Assembly (NCBI RefSeq): GCF_937616625.2
Contig: NC_065575.1
Location: 2,239,501 to 2,303,500, forward strand
Direction of reading: 5' to 3'
Length of the DNA: 64,000 nucleotides
Origin: Mercurialis annua
Lineage: Eukaryota; Streptophyta; Magnoliopsida; Malpighiales; Euphorbiaceae
The notes below the pieces were generated by a model, which saw only the letters and a program-made list of their open reading frames with translations, had not been told where the DNA came from and ran no database searches. This document shows positions 35,033 to 46,510 of the stretch, in pieces; the stretch's first letter is position 1; the number at the start of each line of letters is the position of its first letter. The position numbers were made by a program, and so were the translations under genes.

Positions 35033-35180
35033 ACGACGTCGTCAGAAAAACTTCCAGTTTCGATCGAATACGACGTCGTTAGAAATACGACATTAAGCAA
35101 GCCACGTATCGGATAAAAACTTAAATACGAATATTATCGTCAAATATTTAAAAAAAGTCAAACATAATAACGACGTCGTT
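35033..35180. promoter_or_regulatory. three ACGACGTCGT palindromes upstream of CXIP4
   Basis: The perfect 10 bp palindrome ACGACGTCGT occurs at 35033-35042, 35070-35079 and 35171-35180, within 150 bp and about 120-270 bp before the transcribed leader. The ACGT core is the kind bound by bZIP factors. The same palindrome also occurs in transposons here (29611-29620, and diverged near 25726 and 26670), so it may derive from mobile DNA. Regulatory use is inference. Confidence 0.4.
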
Positions 35181-35301
35181 TGTTGAACACCGACTTAAAA
35201 TTAAAATAAAAACGCTCCTCTTATGTTCTTCCAATCCCCTCCTCTCCGACACTTTTAGCTTCATTTTCCCGATTTGCCCCTATAGTCTTCGATTTCTCCA
35301 G

Positions 35302-35431
35302 GTAAGAATTACTCGCAAACCCAATTTTATTATTCGATTCAATATTCAATTCAATCTAGAAACCCTAATTACTCGTAATTATATGTGATCCCAATCGAAA
35401 TTTTGAATCTGTTTTGATATTTTTATTACAG
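35302..35431 (+). other. predicted 5' UTR intron of CXIP4
   Basis: TCCAG|GTAAGAATT at 35301/35302 is a strong donor and TTTTATTACAG at 35431 a good acceptor. The coding ATG is 22 bases after it. Leader introns just upstream of the start codon are common in plant housekeeping genes. Confidence 0.6.
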
Positions 35432-35452
35432 TTTGATATAATACTTTGAAAG

Positions 35453-36418
35453 ATGCCGGCTACAGCAGGACGGGTTCGTATGCCCGCGAACAATCGGGTT
35501 CATAGTAGTGCAGCATTGCAAACCCACGGTATATGGCAAAGTGCAATTGGGTATGATCCATATGCACCGAATAAAGATGAGTCTAAATCATCTTCGCAGC
35601 CGAAAGCCTCGGTAAATAGTGCTTCTGAACCCGAGGGTGACAATGCCTATGCGAATTTTCAGGGGTTGTTGGCGCTTGCTCGTATTACTGGGTCGAATAC
35701 GGATGAGGCTCGCGGGTCGTGTAAGAGATGCGGCCGTGTTGGTCATCTTTCGTTTCAGTGTCGGAATTTTTTGAGTGTTAAGGATGATATTAAGGAGAAG
35801 GAGAAGGATTCGGATGCTATTCAGGCTGCGGTTTTGTCTGGATTGGAGAAGATCAAGGGGGGTAGGAGAATGGGAGGGAAGGAGGAGAGTGACGAGGAGG
35901 AGGAGGAGAGTGATGAGGAGGATTCGGAAGTTGATTCGGAGATTGAGAGAATTATTGCGAATAAGAGGAGAAGTAGTGGAGGAAGGTCTTTAAAGAAGAA
36001 GGATGATGATGATGAGTCGGAATCTGATGGTGAGGGGAGGAAGAAAAGAGGGAGGTCGAAGAAAAGGAGGAGTAAGAAGAGGGAGAGTAGTGATTCAGAG
36101 GAAGACGAGGAAGCTAAAAGGAAGAGGAGAAGAAAGGAGAAGAGGAGAAAGAAAGACGACTCTTCTGATGAGGAAGAGGAGGAAAATCGTCGGAGGCGTA
36201 AAAGGAAGAGTAGGAAGGAGAAGAGGAGGAGGAGAAGTCATCGGTATTCTGATGACTCTGATTCGGATACTTCTGAAGACTCTGGCAGAAGGCATGTTCG
36301 TAAGAGTAGGAAAGCAGCGTCACCGTCTGATTCTGATGCCAGTGGCTCTGATGATTCCCGGGTTGGGAGGGGTACAAAGCGTTCAGAGATGAGGAGCAAG
36401 AAGCGTCATCATGACTAG
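35453..36418 (+). CDS. CXIP4: CAX-interacting protein 4-like zinc-knuckle protein
   Basis: In Arabidopsis CXIP4 was found as a nuclear partner or activator of the CAX1 Ca2+/H+ antiporter; its resemblance to SREK1IP1-type proteins also suggests RNA or splicing work. 321 residues in one coding exon; the ATG at 35453 follows a predicted leader intron. A conserved N-terminus (GIWQSAIGYDPYAP) is followed by one CCHC zinc knuckle, C90-X2-C93-X4-H98-X4-C103. A long low-complexity tail of alternating acidic (Glu/Asp/Ser) and basic (Lys/Arg) tracts fills residues 145-321. The tail is AG-purine-rich DNA, which creates long spurious open frames on the other frames and strand. From memory its Arabidopsis neighbour is OEP16-1, which is also found here at 44138. 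Confidence 0.9.
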   Translation: MPATAGRVRMPANNRVHSSAALQTHGIWQSAIGYDPYAPNKDESKSSSQPKASVNSASEPEGDNAYANFQGLLALARITGSNTDEARGSCKRCGRVGHLSFQCRNFLSVKDDIKEKEKDSDAIQAAVLSGLEKIKGGRRMGGKEESDEEEEESDEEDSEVDSEIERIIANKRRSSGGRSLKKKDDDDESESDGEGRKKRGRSKKRRSKKRESSDSEEDEEAKRKRRRKEKRRKKDDSSDEEEEENRRRRKRKSRKEKRRRRSHRYSDDSDSDTSEDSGRRHVRKSRKAASPSDSDASGSDDSRVGRGTKRSEMRSKKRHHD

Positions 36419-39261
36419 GACAAGTATCATACTGATATATGCTAGTAAGGTAATGAATGCATTAATATTCAAGAATGCCAGTTGAGCATTTTAGTTCTTA
36501 TTTGTTTGCGTGAATTAAGGCACACAGAAGTTCTCTTATATTAAGTGGGCTTTTGGTGCCATGTGGTCCTTTCTTATATCCTGCACCTTGTGTTTTATTC
36601 TACATTACTGATAAATGAATCCTAATTTTGTTAAGTATCTAGTTTCATGTCATAATTGCTGCCAATTTCTATAAATATTTTTTTGTATGCCCGTCTTAAT
36701 AAACTCTATATGTAGAAATAGATTTCATCTCAACATTGTCGTATCATGATAAGCATTATCTCGAGCACGTTGGCGCATATACCAACAAACTCGTTATGCT
36801 AAAACATTATAGGCTCGATTATACATTGCCAATACTTTCTGCCATGGGGTTACATGCAAACATCAGGATACGTAGTTGAGGGAATAAAAGTTAGCTCAAT
36901 GAATACTCTGTCTAAAGTTGGCAAGTATCTCATTTTAATATAAACTCATGCCAAAGTTTGAATTCCTTGCTTCCTTTATCACATTGAAACACATATACCA
37001 ATGGCAAGGAGCTTAAGAACCATAATAGGTGCTTGTGGAAGTAATTAGTTAGATCACTAATGGGTGATCCTGGCTGTCATGATAGGACTTTTCTGGATGT
37101 TTCCTATTCAAAAACTAATGATTTATTTACCACAGATCTGAAACATCACAAATATCATTAGTAGTAAATTAATTTTCAGGCCATCTTATGTGCAACTAAT
37201 TCATATAGTTAAATATCTATTAAGTTATGTATTAGTCTATATAATTACACAAGTCACATTTATGCTTAAGCATTTAATAGAATACTAGTGTGATCTTTTG
37301 AAATCTTAAACTTGCTTTTGTGGTGTCATAGTTAAAACACTTCAAACACTAGTTTGTACTTTGTAGTCGTTAACTGTCAATACCAGCTGGCAGCTAAATA
37401 TGGAAACCTTTATTCATTCTCCACCTTTATCATATCAAGCAGGGCCTAAACCGTCTCATCTAAAAAAATCAAAGCCTGAACGCATTTCATTTGCTTGTTA
37501 TTCTGGCAGCCGGTTTACTTATATTATAAAAAATATAGCATATTGCTGTCTCCTTACATATTAAGTTCATTCTGTTGTGCAGTCTGTATTCCAAAAGTTG
37601 CAACTTCTACTGTGCTATGTCTTCCATTCCATCCACTCGGATCATTTTAGCACCTTAGGATCTTCTCATTTTTCAAGAATCAATCACTAATTATTTGTAG
37701 ATGAGCCATTTTCTTACCTGATTGTTGGCGATAAAAGAGTTGAAGAGTTCCATTTTTTGAATTATACTCTTGATTTTACAGTTGGTTTAGATGGAGTTAC
37801 ATAGACTGATAGACATCAAAAAGAATTTGTGTCTGCACTCTACATCTTACATATTAGAGATATAACATTAGAATGATCCTTTTTTCCCCTTATGTGAACA
37901 AAGGCTTTGGAATTACCATATTCACTTGATTTCGTGGATTTTAAATGCTTGTTATGAGACTGCTGACTGTTCATGAAACAGATTGTTCAATAGTTTATGG
38001 TCAAATTTTGCAGGAATTTCTGGTGATGATTGTATCTGTAATTGTATCCGGAGTTGAAAGCAATGGAGCTGCCTGAGTTGAAGGACTTTTTTCAGTACTC
38101 GTGTACAATATCTGCGATCTTTTTCTCAAAATTTGTTCTTATATAAAAATGGATGGTGAGATATTATTCGAGTTGTATAAACCAGCTTATGTGTTTCTCT
38201 TGCTTTGTGAAGTGTCGTGTCTGAAGAATCATTGACATCTAATGTGGATGTACTTTTATTGAATCTGATTATTCTATACATATGCTCAAATTTAAAGAAA
38301 TTAGCTTCATTATTCTTTTGCACCCATTTTTTGATGTGGCTATGCTATTGGTGATAAGCTTTCATTCTTCATTTGTATGTTTCTTTAGAGCATTTGATAC
38401 GACGATGGTTCACCATGAATGAAATCTACGTGTAGTGTAGAAGCTTAGAAGGTGACATGAGGGAAGAATTGTACTATATAATGGAAGAAAGATTTTATGA
38501 ATCATCAGTAAATAATAACTTGTAGGAAAAAATATTAGAGAAATTAAAACAAATAGTTTATAACCGGCTATCTTTTTTAAAATACATTTTGTAAAAGTTT
38601 TCACTCAGCATCTAAAACTTTTGTTTCGTATCTACGATGAGTTTTTATAAGGAAAAAAAACCGCAAAAAGTAAAAAAAATAAGTATGAGGTTCAAATGAA
38701 ATTTTTGGATATAAAGCATATTTTTAAAATTAAATGCTTTTTTAAAGGATTTGTGGGTAATCCAGAAAATTATGGGTGAGTTGGGAGAAACCACAAAAAC
38801 TGTCAAGATGAGAGAACCATTAATTGGGAAAATGATGTTTTTCATTTCAGAATAATAAAAATAACAACAAAGGTAGAAAGCTTCTATAATTAGCTCTCTA
38901 TAATCCTATACATTTTTATACCTCTAATGTAGGTATATTTCGCTACTAGAAAAAAATTCAAATTTTTTTTGGGGAACATGAATTTTTCAAGGATCATCCA
39001 TAAAATATGCCCCAATTCCATTATAGTTTGACAATGATTCCTTATAAAAGGTAACCAAAACATAATAATTCTAGGAAATCTGGGATATAAATCCCAAATC
39101 AACCCATTGATTTTGAAGTTATTGTGAAACAGATGCTTTTATAAGCAACAATTATGCACCCCATAGGGAAAAATAGCAGAAAAAAATGAAATAGAAAGAT
39201 CATCTACTTATCCAAAATTAGATTATACAAAAATGATAAGTTTGAGCTAATTCATTGTCGT
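36419..39261 (+). other. CXIP4 3' region with possible 3' UTR intron, then spacer
   Basis: TAGTAAG|GTAATG at 36449/36450 and TTTTGCAG at 38013 could bound a 3' UTR intron of about 1.56 kb, followed by a non-coding exon to about 38110. This is a suggestion from splice signals only. No other gene is supported between the CXIP4 stop and the TIM9 stop. 38640-39130 is AT-rich with no recognisable element. Confidence 0.35.
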
Positions 39262-41020
39262 CTAATTTCCTTGATCTGATGTTGGAGCCATATTGTTAAG
39301 CTCTGCAAACCTCATGCCAACACGCATTGAATGCTTGAAGAACTTCTCAGCGCATCTCATAACACAAGTCTCCTCTTGCTTTTGAAGAGATTTGCGCGTA
39401 AAGTTATCCACACAGTCGGTGAAGCATCGTTCAACAACTGCATTATACATTCTCATACTGCAGAAAACGGACAAAATTCAGAATTTTCAATTACATGTAA
39501 TATATTGTCTGCTTAACACAACGATTTTCACAAATCATGTCCAAATCTAGTGAATCATCAAAAACAGCTATGCACTTTCCATGGTACGCATATTAAAACT
39601 AGTTAAACCAATAATATCTCATTTCATGAAAATCAATTGCTATTTTGCACCCTTACTAGAAAGGAAGCAACCAGCAAAGCACTGTATTAGGCCTATAGCT
39701 GTACACCAACGGGACTAATTTTAAAACGAAAGCTAATTGAGCAAGTTCATCTAAACCAGAAACCTTTTTGCACGAAAATAGAAACGATAAAATGACAAAT
39801 GATGAGAAGGAAAACGACAAAATGGTATTTTTATAAGAAACGGTTATAAATATTAAATTATCGACTTTCAAAAAAGCTTCCTGAAACGGGAAAAAGACAT
39901 AGGATTCAACAAGTTCCAGTGCAACATAGCTTGGCATAAACAGCTATCTTTAAGTTTCTTTAAAAATTGAGTTTATGCACTGATGCCTGTACCTGTCATT
40001 ACAATTAATCCTCACATGATTACAGAAAAATAAAAAATAGTTGCAGAGCAACAAGAATTAAATGTTGTTCCCAAAACGTCCAACTGCAACACAAGCTGCA
40101 TTGGTTTTAAGGAGAACATCGTTCTGGCTTCACATAAACAAGGTTACATGCACAGAATTAATCACGTAACTGACAGCATAAAAAGCTGAATGTGAAGCCA
40201 AACAAATAATTAAGTAAAATCAGCCAATTATTCACTCAATAGAATGCAGCTTTCTTTCAATTTCACAAAAGGACTAACTCTACAAAACAACAGCTCTGTC
40301 CATTCAGCAGCTAAGAAAGAAAGAACTATTCAGCTCTTAAAAGAGCTTAATTTTCAGTTACAATATCACTACCTGCACACTCATGAAATAATTGCCATTG
40401 CATAGAAGCTGTAGGCAACACACAAATCATATAAGAACTCATAACACTTCCGCATTTTTTTCCGGATGAGTTATAACTTAACACTCACGTAGCACAAAGA
40501 TCCCGACTCGCTCAATGAAGCGAAACATACATGATTGATTTTTTTTACTAAACCCTAAATCACAACAAATTCACATTATTGATTGTAATTACATTGGTTT
40601 TATGAAAATATAATATTAGTGTCAAAAATTTGAAACCTAAATTAACAAAAAATAGATGTGAAGCTATAAATCATACCAAACTAATCAAACTCTCACAGCA
40701 AAATGGCAGACGTCTACCTTTAAAACAAACCCGTCAAGAAAAAAAAAATCAAATTACACAGCTTTATCACTAACTATATCAACAATTACATTAAAAAACA
40801 TACAAATTTATCAATTAGAAAGAAAATTTAATTAATTATTTTTACAATTACGCAACAATATATAAAAAAAACAACCGAATTCACTAGATCAATTAAAGAG
40901 CAGATCCGCTGAAAAAAAAATATACCTATCACGAACTTGAAGCTGTTCAATGAGGTTGGCCATGCGCATCTTGTCTTCTTCAGGTAGATTATCAAGTCCT
41001 TGTAGTAAGTTCTTATCCAT
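39262..41020 (-). CDS. TIM9: mitochondrial import translocase subunit TIM9
   Basis: Small TIM chaperone of the mitochondrial intermembrane space. With TIM10 it escorts carrier and other hydrophobic precursors to the TIM22 complex. Two exons on the minus strand: 41020-40926 and 39457-39262; the split codon AG|T joins in phase, giving 96 residues. The ATG at 41020 gives [20 protein letters not shown], as in plant TIM9. The twin CX3C motif is C43-X3-C47 ... C63-X3-C67, followed by the conserved [13 protein letters not shown]. The single intron is about 1470 bp, long for such a small gene, with no large repeat noticed inside it. Confidence 0.95.
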
Positions 41021-41684
41021 GATTGATTTTTTTTACTGATTTTTTTTTCTTTTGGGATTTAGGGTTTAGTTTCTGTTTTTGGGGTTTTTCTGTTACTATA
41101 AGCTAAGCTGCGAACTAGGGTTTACAAAGGACTGTTTTTCATTTTCAAGATTTAGAGAAGGTAAAAATCGGAACAGGGTCACTGAACTTTTATACTTGTT
41201 GTAACTGGATCCTTTAAGGTTGAATTAGTTTAATTGGATTTCCAAAGTTTTATTTTTTTACTTGAAAAAGTGGTCAAAAATAGGCATTGTTTGGTTGGGG
41301 GAAAGTCCACTAAAAAAAATATCCCTTATTAATTAGATATTAATTAATTATTTATAATTTATTGATAATTAAATAAATTTAAAATCGACATGCATCAATG
41401 TCTCCAACTCTGAATATGCCACCGCCTTTCTCGAATCCGCCACCGCAAGCCCTCGACCCATAGCCACTCGTCTTCCATGGTAGACGAGAAGATCCGCTCG
41501 TCCTCCATGGAGACGAGCGGCAGCGGGTCCGGATAAGGTGGCGGCGAATTTGGAAGCATTTTTTATTTAAAAATAATTTTGATAATAAATTTATATTAAA
41601 AAAAAATATTATTATTTATTGACTTTTATGAGAAAGAAGGTTTGTTTACTATTTATAATATTAATGTCTTTTTTTTTCTATAAT

Positions 41685-41777
41685 TAGGAAGTGGGGGAGC
41701 GCTTGTGGCACGAATCGATCCCACGACCTAACAGAGCTGCATAGCACTTATACCGTTTGACCTATAGCTCATTGGTA
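41685..41777 (-). mobile_element. tRNA-derived SINE
   Basis: On the minus strand: AATGAGCTATAGGTCAAACGG (box A region), GGTATAAGTGC, GTTAGGTCGTGGGATCGATTC (box B region, compare GGTTCGAATCC), GTGCCACAAGCGCTCCCCC, then an A-run. The order and internal promoter-like boxes are those of a plant tRNA-derived SINE. A decayed relative is at 8340-8455. Confidence 0.7.
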
Positions 41778-42468
41778 CATTAATATCTATTTAGGATATA
41801 TGCTATATATGGAAAAAATATTTAAATGAAAAAAAATGTCAATTTGATACTTCATATGAATTAAAACTAGAACATGCGAAATATGGTAAAATTAGTGATT
41901 TTTCAACTTCGAAGTAGGATCGAAAAAGAGTTAAAAGGTCAGTAGTTTCTAATTCGTTAGACCATCTCCACCCATATTCAGTTTTAGGTTTAAGGCTCAC
42001 TTTTTAACTCCAACCCACACTCAATACTCTACCGAAAATAAAAATTATAAATAGTAAATATTTTAATATAAGTTTATGCTATTCACACACACACGCACAT
42101 ATATATATTTTTTAGTTAATTTATTTTTTATTTTTTAATGACAATTAACATAGTTAACTTTGTAAATATTCATTTTAGTCGTATTTTTTATTGAATGCTA
42201 GTTAATTTTTGTAATAACTTAATTTAAAATATATTTTTATTATTAATAGTTGAATGTAATTTATTATTTTAAATTTATGATTGTATTTGTAATTATTAAT
42301 TGGTTTAATTTTTCTTAATAATTTATAATTAAATATTAATATATTAATTTAATATTATTTGAATGTTATTAAATATATTAATAGATGAGGATGTGGGTGA
42401 TTAAAATATAAATATAAATATAAAAGACAAATGGTTACATATAGTAGTATTGAATGTAAAAGAAAATA

Positions 42469-42801
42469 TTCCCTCCGTCCCGTAAAGATAGAAAAAGTAG
42501 CTACTTTTTTTATCACACAAAGATAGAAAAAGTAGTGTTAGTTAGCTATAAAATTATTAAAATACCCTTCTATCAACATTAATTGATTTAAACTTTCAAT
42601 GTATGTTTTTTATGCATCTAAAATTTTATTGGCTAATATTTATATAGTGGTTTTGGGTTGTGTGAATCACTAATTTATTATGATTTACTTCAAGAAATTA
42701 AACGGACAATTTAGAAAAATTATCACAAATTATTTATAATTAACTACTTTCTTAATTATTGTGAAAGAGCTACTTTTTATATCTTTACGGGACGGAGGGA
42801 G
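42469..42801. mobile_element. Stowaway MITE, 333 bp, TA target duplication
   Basis: The right terminus read inward is CTCCCTCCGTCCCGTAAAGA, and the left is TTCCCTCCGTCCCGTAAAGA. This CTCCCTCCGTCCC signature is the hallmark of Tc1/mariner-type Stowaway MITEs. TA dinucleotides flank it (42467-42468 and 42802-42803). Arms share (A)AAAAGTAGCT beyond the tip. Confidence 0.9.
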
Positions 42802-44063
42802 TATGTAGAGAATATTTTTATAATGTGAAATATAAGATAATGGGTCGGAGGAAAAATACGGTAAAATATCTATAATTGTGTGAATTTAAACCTATTCTCT
42901 GCAAGTATAGAAAATAAAAAATGGGTGTTATTTTTGAAAATATGTGATGTCGGTATAAAATAAGTACAAAACTCACGGAAATAAAGGGGCAAGTCACAAT
43001 ATCACATGTGTACGTCACTGAAATTATCAACCAATGGTAACGCTAATGCTTAGATTTTTACTCTTGAAAAAGATTGATTTAAATCATACGATAATGATAA
43101 ATCATAGGATGGCATTTTGGGAAACACGTATTTTGAAAAGAAGATCCAGACAAAATAAGATCACGTGGTAGAAACTGAGAGAAAATAGAAAGGCATAACT
43201 AAAGGATCCCTGTATTTTAGTTTATTTTATGTTGAATCCCTCCACTTTTAATTGTATAAATATAGGGACTCAATGTCAATAAGAATTGTACATAAAGAAA
43301 AAAAACTAAAAAAGAGAATTATGCTATATAATCGTCCTTTTCAACTCACCTGACGTAGCATTAAAATAGTAAATGAAATTGATTTTTGGAAAAAAAAACT
43401 TTTTGAGGAGAATTGGACAAATGAAATACTGACTCGTAAGAAAGTGGATTATAAAGCATTTTCTAAAAAAAAAGTTTATTCATCTAAAAATAACTCACTT
43501 TTTCAAAAAAAAATTATTTATAGTCCTACCTTTAAAATTCTCAATTTTAGTCCATTTTTTAATTTTTAGTTTCAATTATAGTCATTTGTTCAAATCGAAG
43601 TAAAAAATAAAATCAAATATACTTATTATATTGGTTTATATTGTTCCAATGTGCATTTTTATATAAAAAAAATTGAACATAAATCAATATAAAAAATATA
43701 TTTAAATTTTTTTCTCTTCCAATTTAAATTTTTAAAAATCTTAGGATTTACTTTAGTTACCTGGCCTCGTTATCTCTATCGATCTCACAAGTCTTTCTGG
43801 TATAGGCAAGAGCTCATTTTTCGCATGTCCCAAAAATTTAGAGTAGGTGCAAATTCTCCCAATTTAATAATGAAAACTAAAAAATGAAAAATGAATTAAA
43901 ATTAATGATTTTGAAAAGTAAGACCATAAATAAAAAAAATAAAAAAAAGTGATTTGTTTTGCGAAAAATGAATTAAACTACAGGGACCAAAATGAAATAT
44001 ACCAACTAAAAGAAAATATCACAGATGTAGATACTTAAATGCACATACAAGCTTAAAAAACAA

Positions 44064-44110
44064 GAGTGAGTGAGTGATTGAGTGAGTGAGTGAGTGAGTG
44101 AGCGAGCGAG
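44064..44110 (+). repeat. (GAGT)n microsatellite in the OEP16 leader
   Basis: About twelve GAGT/GAGC tetranucleotide units, with one GATT interruption, end 28 bases before the OEP16 ATG, so they probably lie in the 5' UTR. In RNA this is an uninterrupted G/A/U-rich tract. The length is likely polymorphic. Confidence 0.85.
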
Positions 44111-44137
44111 TCATTGAGTTAGAAAAGACGAGACAAA

Positions 44138-45981
44138 ATGCCGATCAGCAGGTTTTCCGGTTCAGTATCAGCACCAAAAGTAGATGTAGCCATAGACATG
44201 GGCAATCCTTTTCTCAATCTCACCGCCGATGGTTTTCTCAAGATCGGCGCTGTATAATTCTTTTCTTTTTTTTAAATATTTGATCAATTTTTTTTTGGAT
44301 TTTAAATTTTGATTGAATTGAATGCGGTTTTATTTTTATTTGTTTTGATCAGGTTGCAGCAACAAGAGTGCTGGCTGATGAGACATTCCATGCTATCAAA
44401 CGAGGTCGGTCCATTGATTAAATGATTTGATCTGACTGAGATTTATTGATTATATTTAATTTTGCAGGATCCATTTCATCTAGCAATTTTGAGCACACCG
44501 TAAGTTGCTGTTCTTTTTCTATGATTTGATCTGGTATCAGGGGTGTGCATGCAAATCGGTTGGTTAGTTTTAATTTTTATGTGAATGTGTCAAAATATGT
44601 GGAGTTTAGATTTTGCCGAAATATAAGAGTCCATTTTTATAATCTTAGAGAAAAAAATATAAAACGCAAAAACTTTTAAAAAATGGAGTTGGGAATTTAA
44701 TACAAGTCAAAACATGGTAGTATATTTTAACTATTTAAATATAAATGAACCTAATGTTATTCTTATGAACGTCATATTATATTTAGATAATTTGATTTGT
44801 TCGTTTTTTTGGTTTATTATAAGCTCGAAGTCGATTATTGTGATTTTGAGCAAGCCGCTATGGTGAAACCCAGGAGCAGTGTTAGAGCAATTATAAAGAT
44901 GAAATTCTTAATGATAGTTGGCTATTAAAATTGAATCCAATCAAAATATTTTTAAAAGATATAATTAGAAAACCAAACGGAACATTTTGTTTTCGTTACG
45001 GTTTAACTTTTTAGTCCGTTTGTGCTCGCCCACCCCTTTATGCTGCTCTTCTTATTTGTTATGCTCTTCTTTTATCTGCTTTGATTAGTAAAAGCTATTC
45101 AAGAAACTAGATTTTCTTCTTGAAAATTTCTGAGAAATATTGTGAGGAATTCTTATTATTTACTGCTAACATTATTGCAGCTGAAAAAGATGTGCAAAGA
45201 AGGTGCTTATTGGGGTAAGCATGAACACATAGGCTAGCTATGCATGTCTTTTCCATATATCCTTCTTGTTTCTTACTAATGCTTTAGTTAAGCAGTCATT
45301 CAATTCGATTTTTTTAATAGGAACTGTCGCCGGATTATATGTTGGGATGGAATATGGAATGGAGAGAGTTCGTGGCACTCGTGACTGGGTATGCTCTCAC
45401 ATTATTTAATATTGTCATCACATATGAACAGCCGAAACTAGAAAATGAAAGGTGGGGACGAGAGAGAAGGAAAACGGCTAGATACTAGGGGATAATAGAA
45501 GACAATTGGTAACTGACGGTTGTAACAGTTACTTACCCTATGATTCCATTGCATATGAATAGTTGCAGAATCAAAAAATGAAGGGAGAGGGCAAGAGGAA
45601 AATGGCTGGTAATGGAAGCGGGAAAAAGAATAATGGCGAAGAGATAGGAAAATATAGGAGATAATCAGTGATTAACGGCCAGAGGCGGCCACCAACCCAG
45701 CCTCATTGGTTCCTCCCCTGCATATAGAACAACAGCTTAAATGTGTTCATCGGCATAAGCCTTTTTTATGCTTTTCTTTTATTAATTTAAGAGGAAGTCT
45801 TTATTATATAACCAATCATTGTCTTTAATTTGTATTGCAGAAAAATGCAATGGCCGGTGGTGCACTCACCGGAGCTTTAATATCTGCTGTTAACAGCAAG
45901 AACAAAGACAAGATTGTGACAGATGCAATCACAGGAGGTGCCATTGCAACTGCTGCAGTATTTATCAACTATCTCACCTAA
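44138..45981 (+). CDS. OEP16-1: outer envelope pore protein 16-1 (OEP16, Tim17/22/23 superfamily)
   Basis: Alpha-helical channel of the plastid outer envelope, selective for amino acids and amines; some OEP16 forms have been linked to protochlorophyllide reductase import. Six exons: 44138-44251, 44353-44404, 44468-44499, 45181-45214, 45321-45388, 45841-45981; phases are consistent and give 146 residues, close to the usual 145-150. The N-terminus MPISRFSGSV...VDVAIDMGNPFLNLTADGFLK matches OEP16-1. Later helices include GTVAGLYVGMEYGMERVRGTRDW and the Gly/Ala-rich AMAGGALTGALISAV and DAITGGAIATAAVFIN. Introns 3 and 5 carry repeats. From memory it neighbours CXIP4 in Arabidopsis. Confidence 0.94.
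44539..45037. mobile_element. possible hAT-like element in OEP16 intron 3
   Basis: Starts with CAGGGGTGTGCATGCAAATCGG, a tip common among plant hAT-type repeats, and ends near TTTGTGCTCGCCCACCCCTTT, the expected inverse of such a tip (AAAGGGGTGGGCGAGCACAAA). No clear 8 bp duplication could be matched, so the ends are approximate. Confidence 0.5.
45420..45690. repeat. diverged tandem duplication (~134 bp period) in OEP16 intron 5
   Basis: CATATGAACAGCCGAAACTAGAAAATGAA at 45421 is echoed by CATATGAATAGTTGCAGAATCAAAAAATGAA at about 45554. Each is followed by a purine-rich GAGAG(A)GAAG...AAAA(C/T)GGCT stretch and then GGGATAAT/GGAGATAAT and TAAC(T)GACGG/ATTAACGG. The two copies have diverged substantially. 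Confidence 0.55.
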
Positions 45982-46510
45982 ATCGACGAAAATCAAAATT
46001 TCCGCAGCATCTTTGGAAAATAACTATTAGATTTCGAGCTATTATGTAACTGTATTTTTGACGTATATTAAAATGAAACAGCAGATTTCTGTGCAATCAA
46101 TCTATATGCTGAAATGTTGATTTCGAAAATCATAATAAAACGAGTCTCATTTTAAATCCTCAGGCAATCTTCTGTGCTACCAAGAAATCTCAACATATGT
46201 TTATTATTTCTATAGTCCTTATGTTGTATGAAAATTAATCTAATTTTATATTTTGACATTTTGTTTCCGAAAATGCTTATGAAACTTTGAAATTCCGCGT
46301 TTATAATCTGTTGTTATATTAAAACAAAGAATCACAATTTTTATATTTTTTGTTTCAACGTTTCGGTATGTTGCAACATAATTTACTACATATCCGATTT
46401 CATCATTGTGAACTTAACTACTTAAGCAGCTAATCAAACAAAATAAATTTACTTTAGTGTTTAAAATTGAATGAAACTTATATAAACAGTATAAATCTAG
46501 TGTACTTAAA
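45982..46510. other. convergent 3' spacer between OEP16 and the PPR gene
   Basis: Holds the 3' ends of two convergent genes. Candidate polyadenylation-type AATAAA motifs include AATAAA at about 46133 (plus) and TTTATT-rich sequence for the minus strand. No other feature is seen. Confidence 0.4.

Larger units (their letters stand above)
41021..44063. other. intergenic region rich in MITE and SINE copies
   Basis: No gene is supported. 41170-41640 looks like the left part of a foldback element (GGGTCACTGAACTTTTA tip, GC-rich core with CTCGTCTTCCATGG palindromes at 41467-41517). A SINE is at 41685-41777 and a Stowaway MITE at 42469-42801. At about 43199-44010 an outer pair of inverted ends (ATCCCTGTATTTTAG... 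and ...TACAGGGACCAAAATG) encloses an inner inverted pair (CACTTTTTCAAAAA...TTATTTATAGTCC against GACCATAAATAAA), suggesting nested or long foldback elements whose exact ends I could not fix. Confidence 0.5.

Noticed and set aside
35775..36392. Long Arg/Met-rich and Ser/Pro-rich open frames overlapping CXIP4 on other frames and strand
   Set aside because: They are by-products of the AG-rich repetitive tail of CXIP4; the zinc-knuckle frame is the conserved one.
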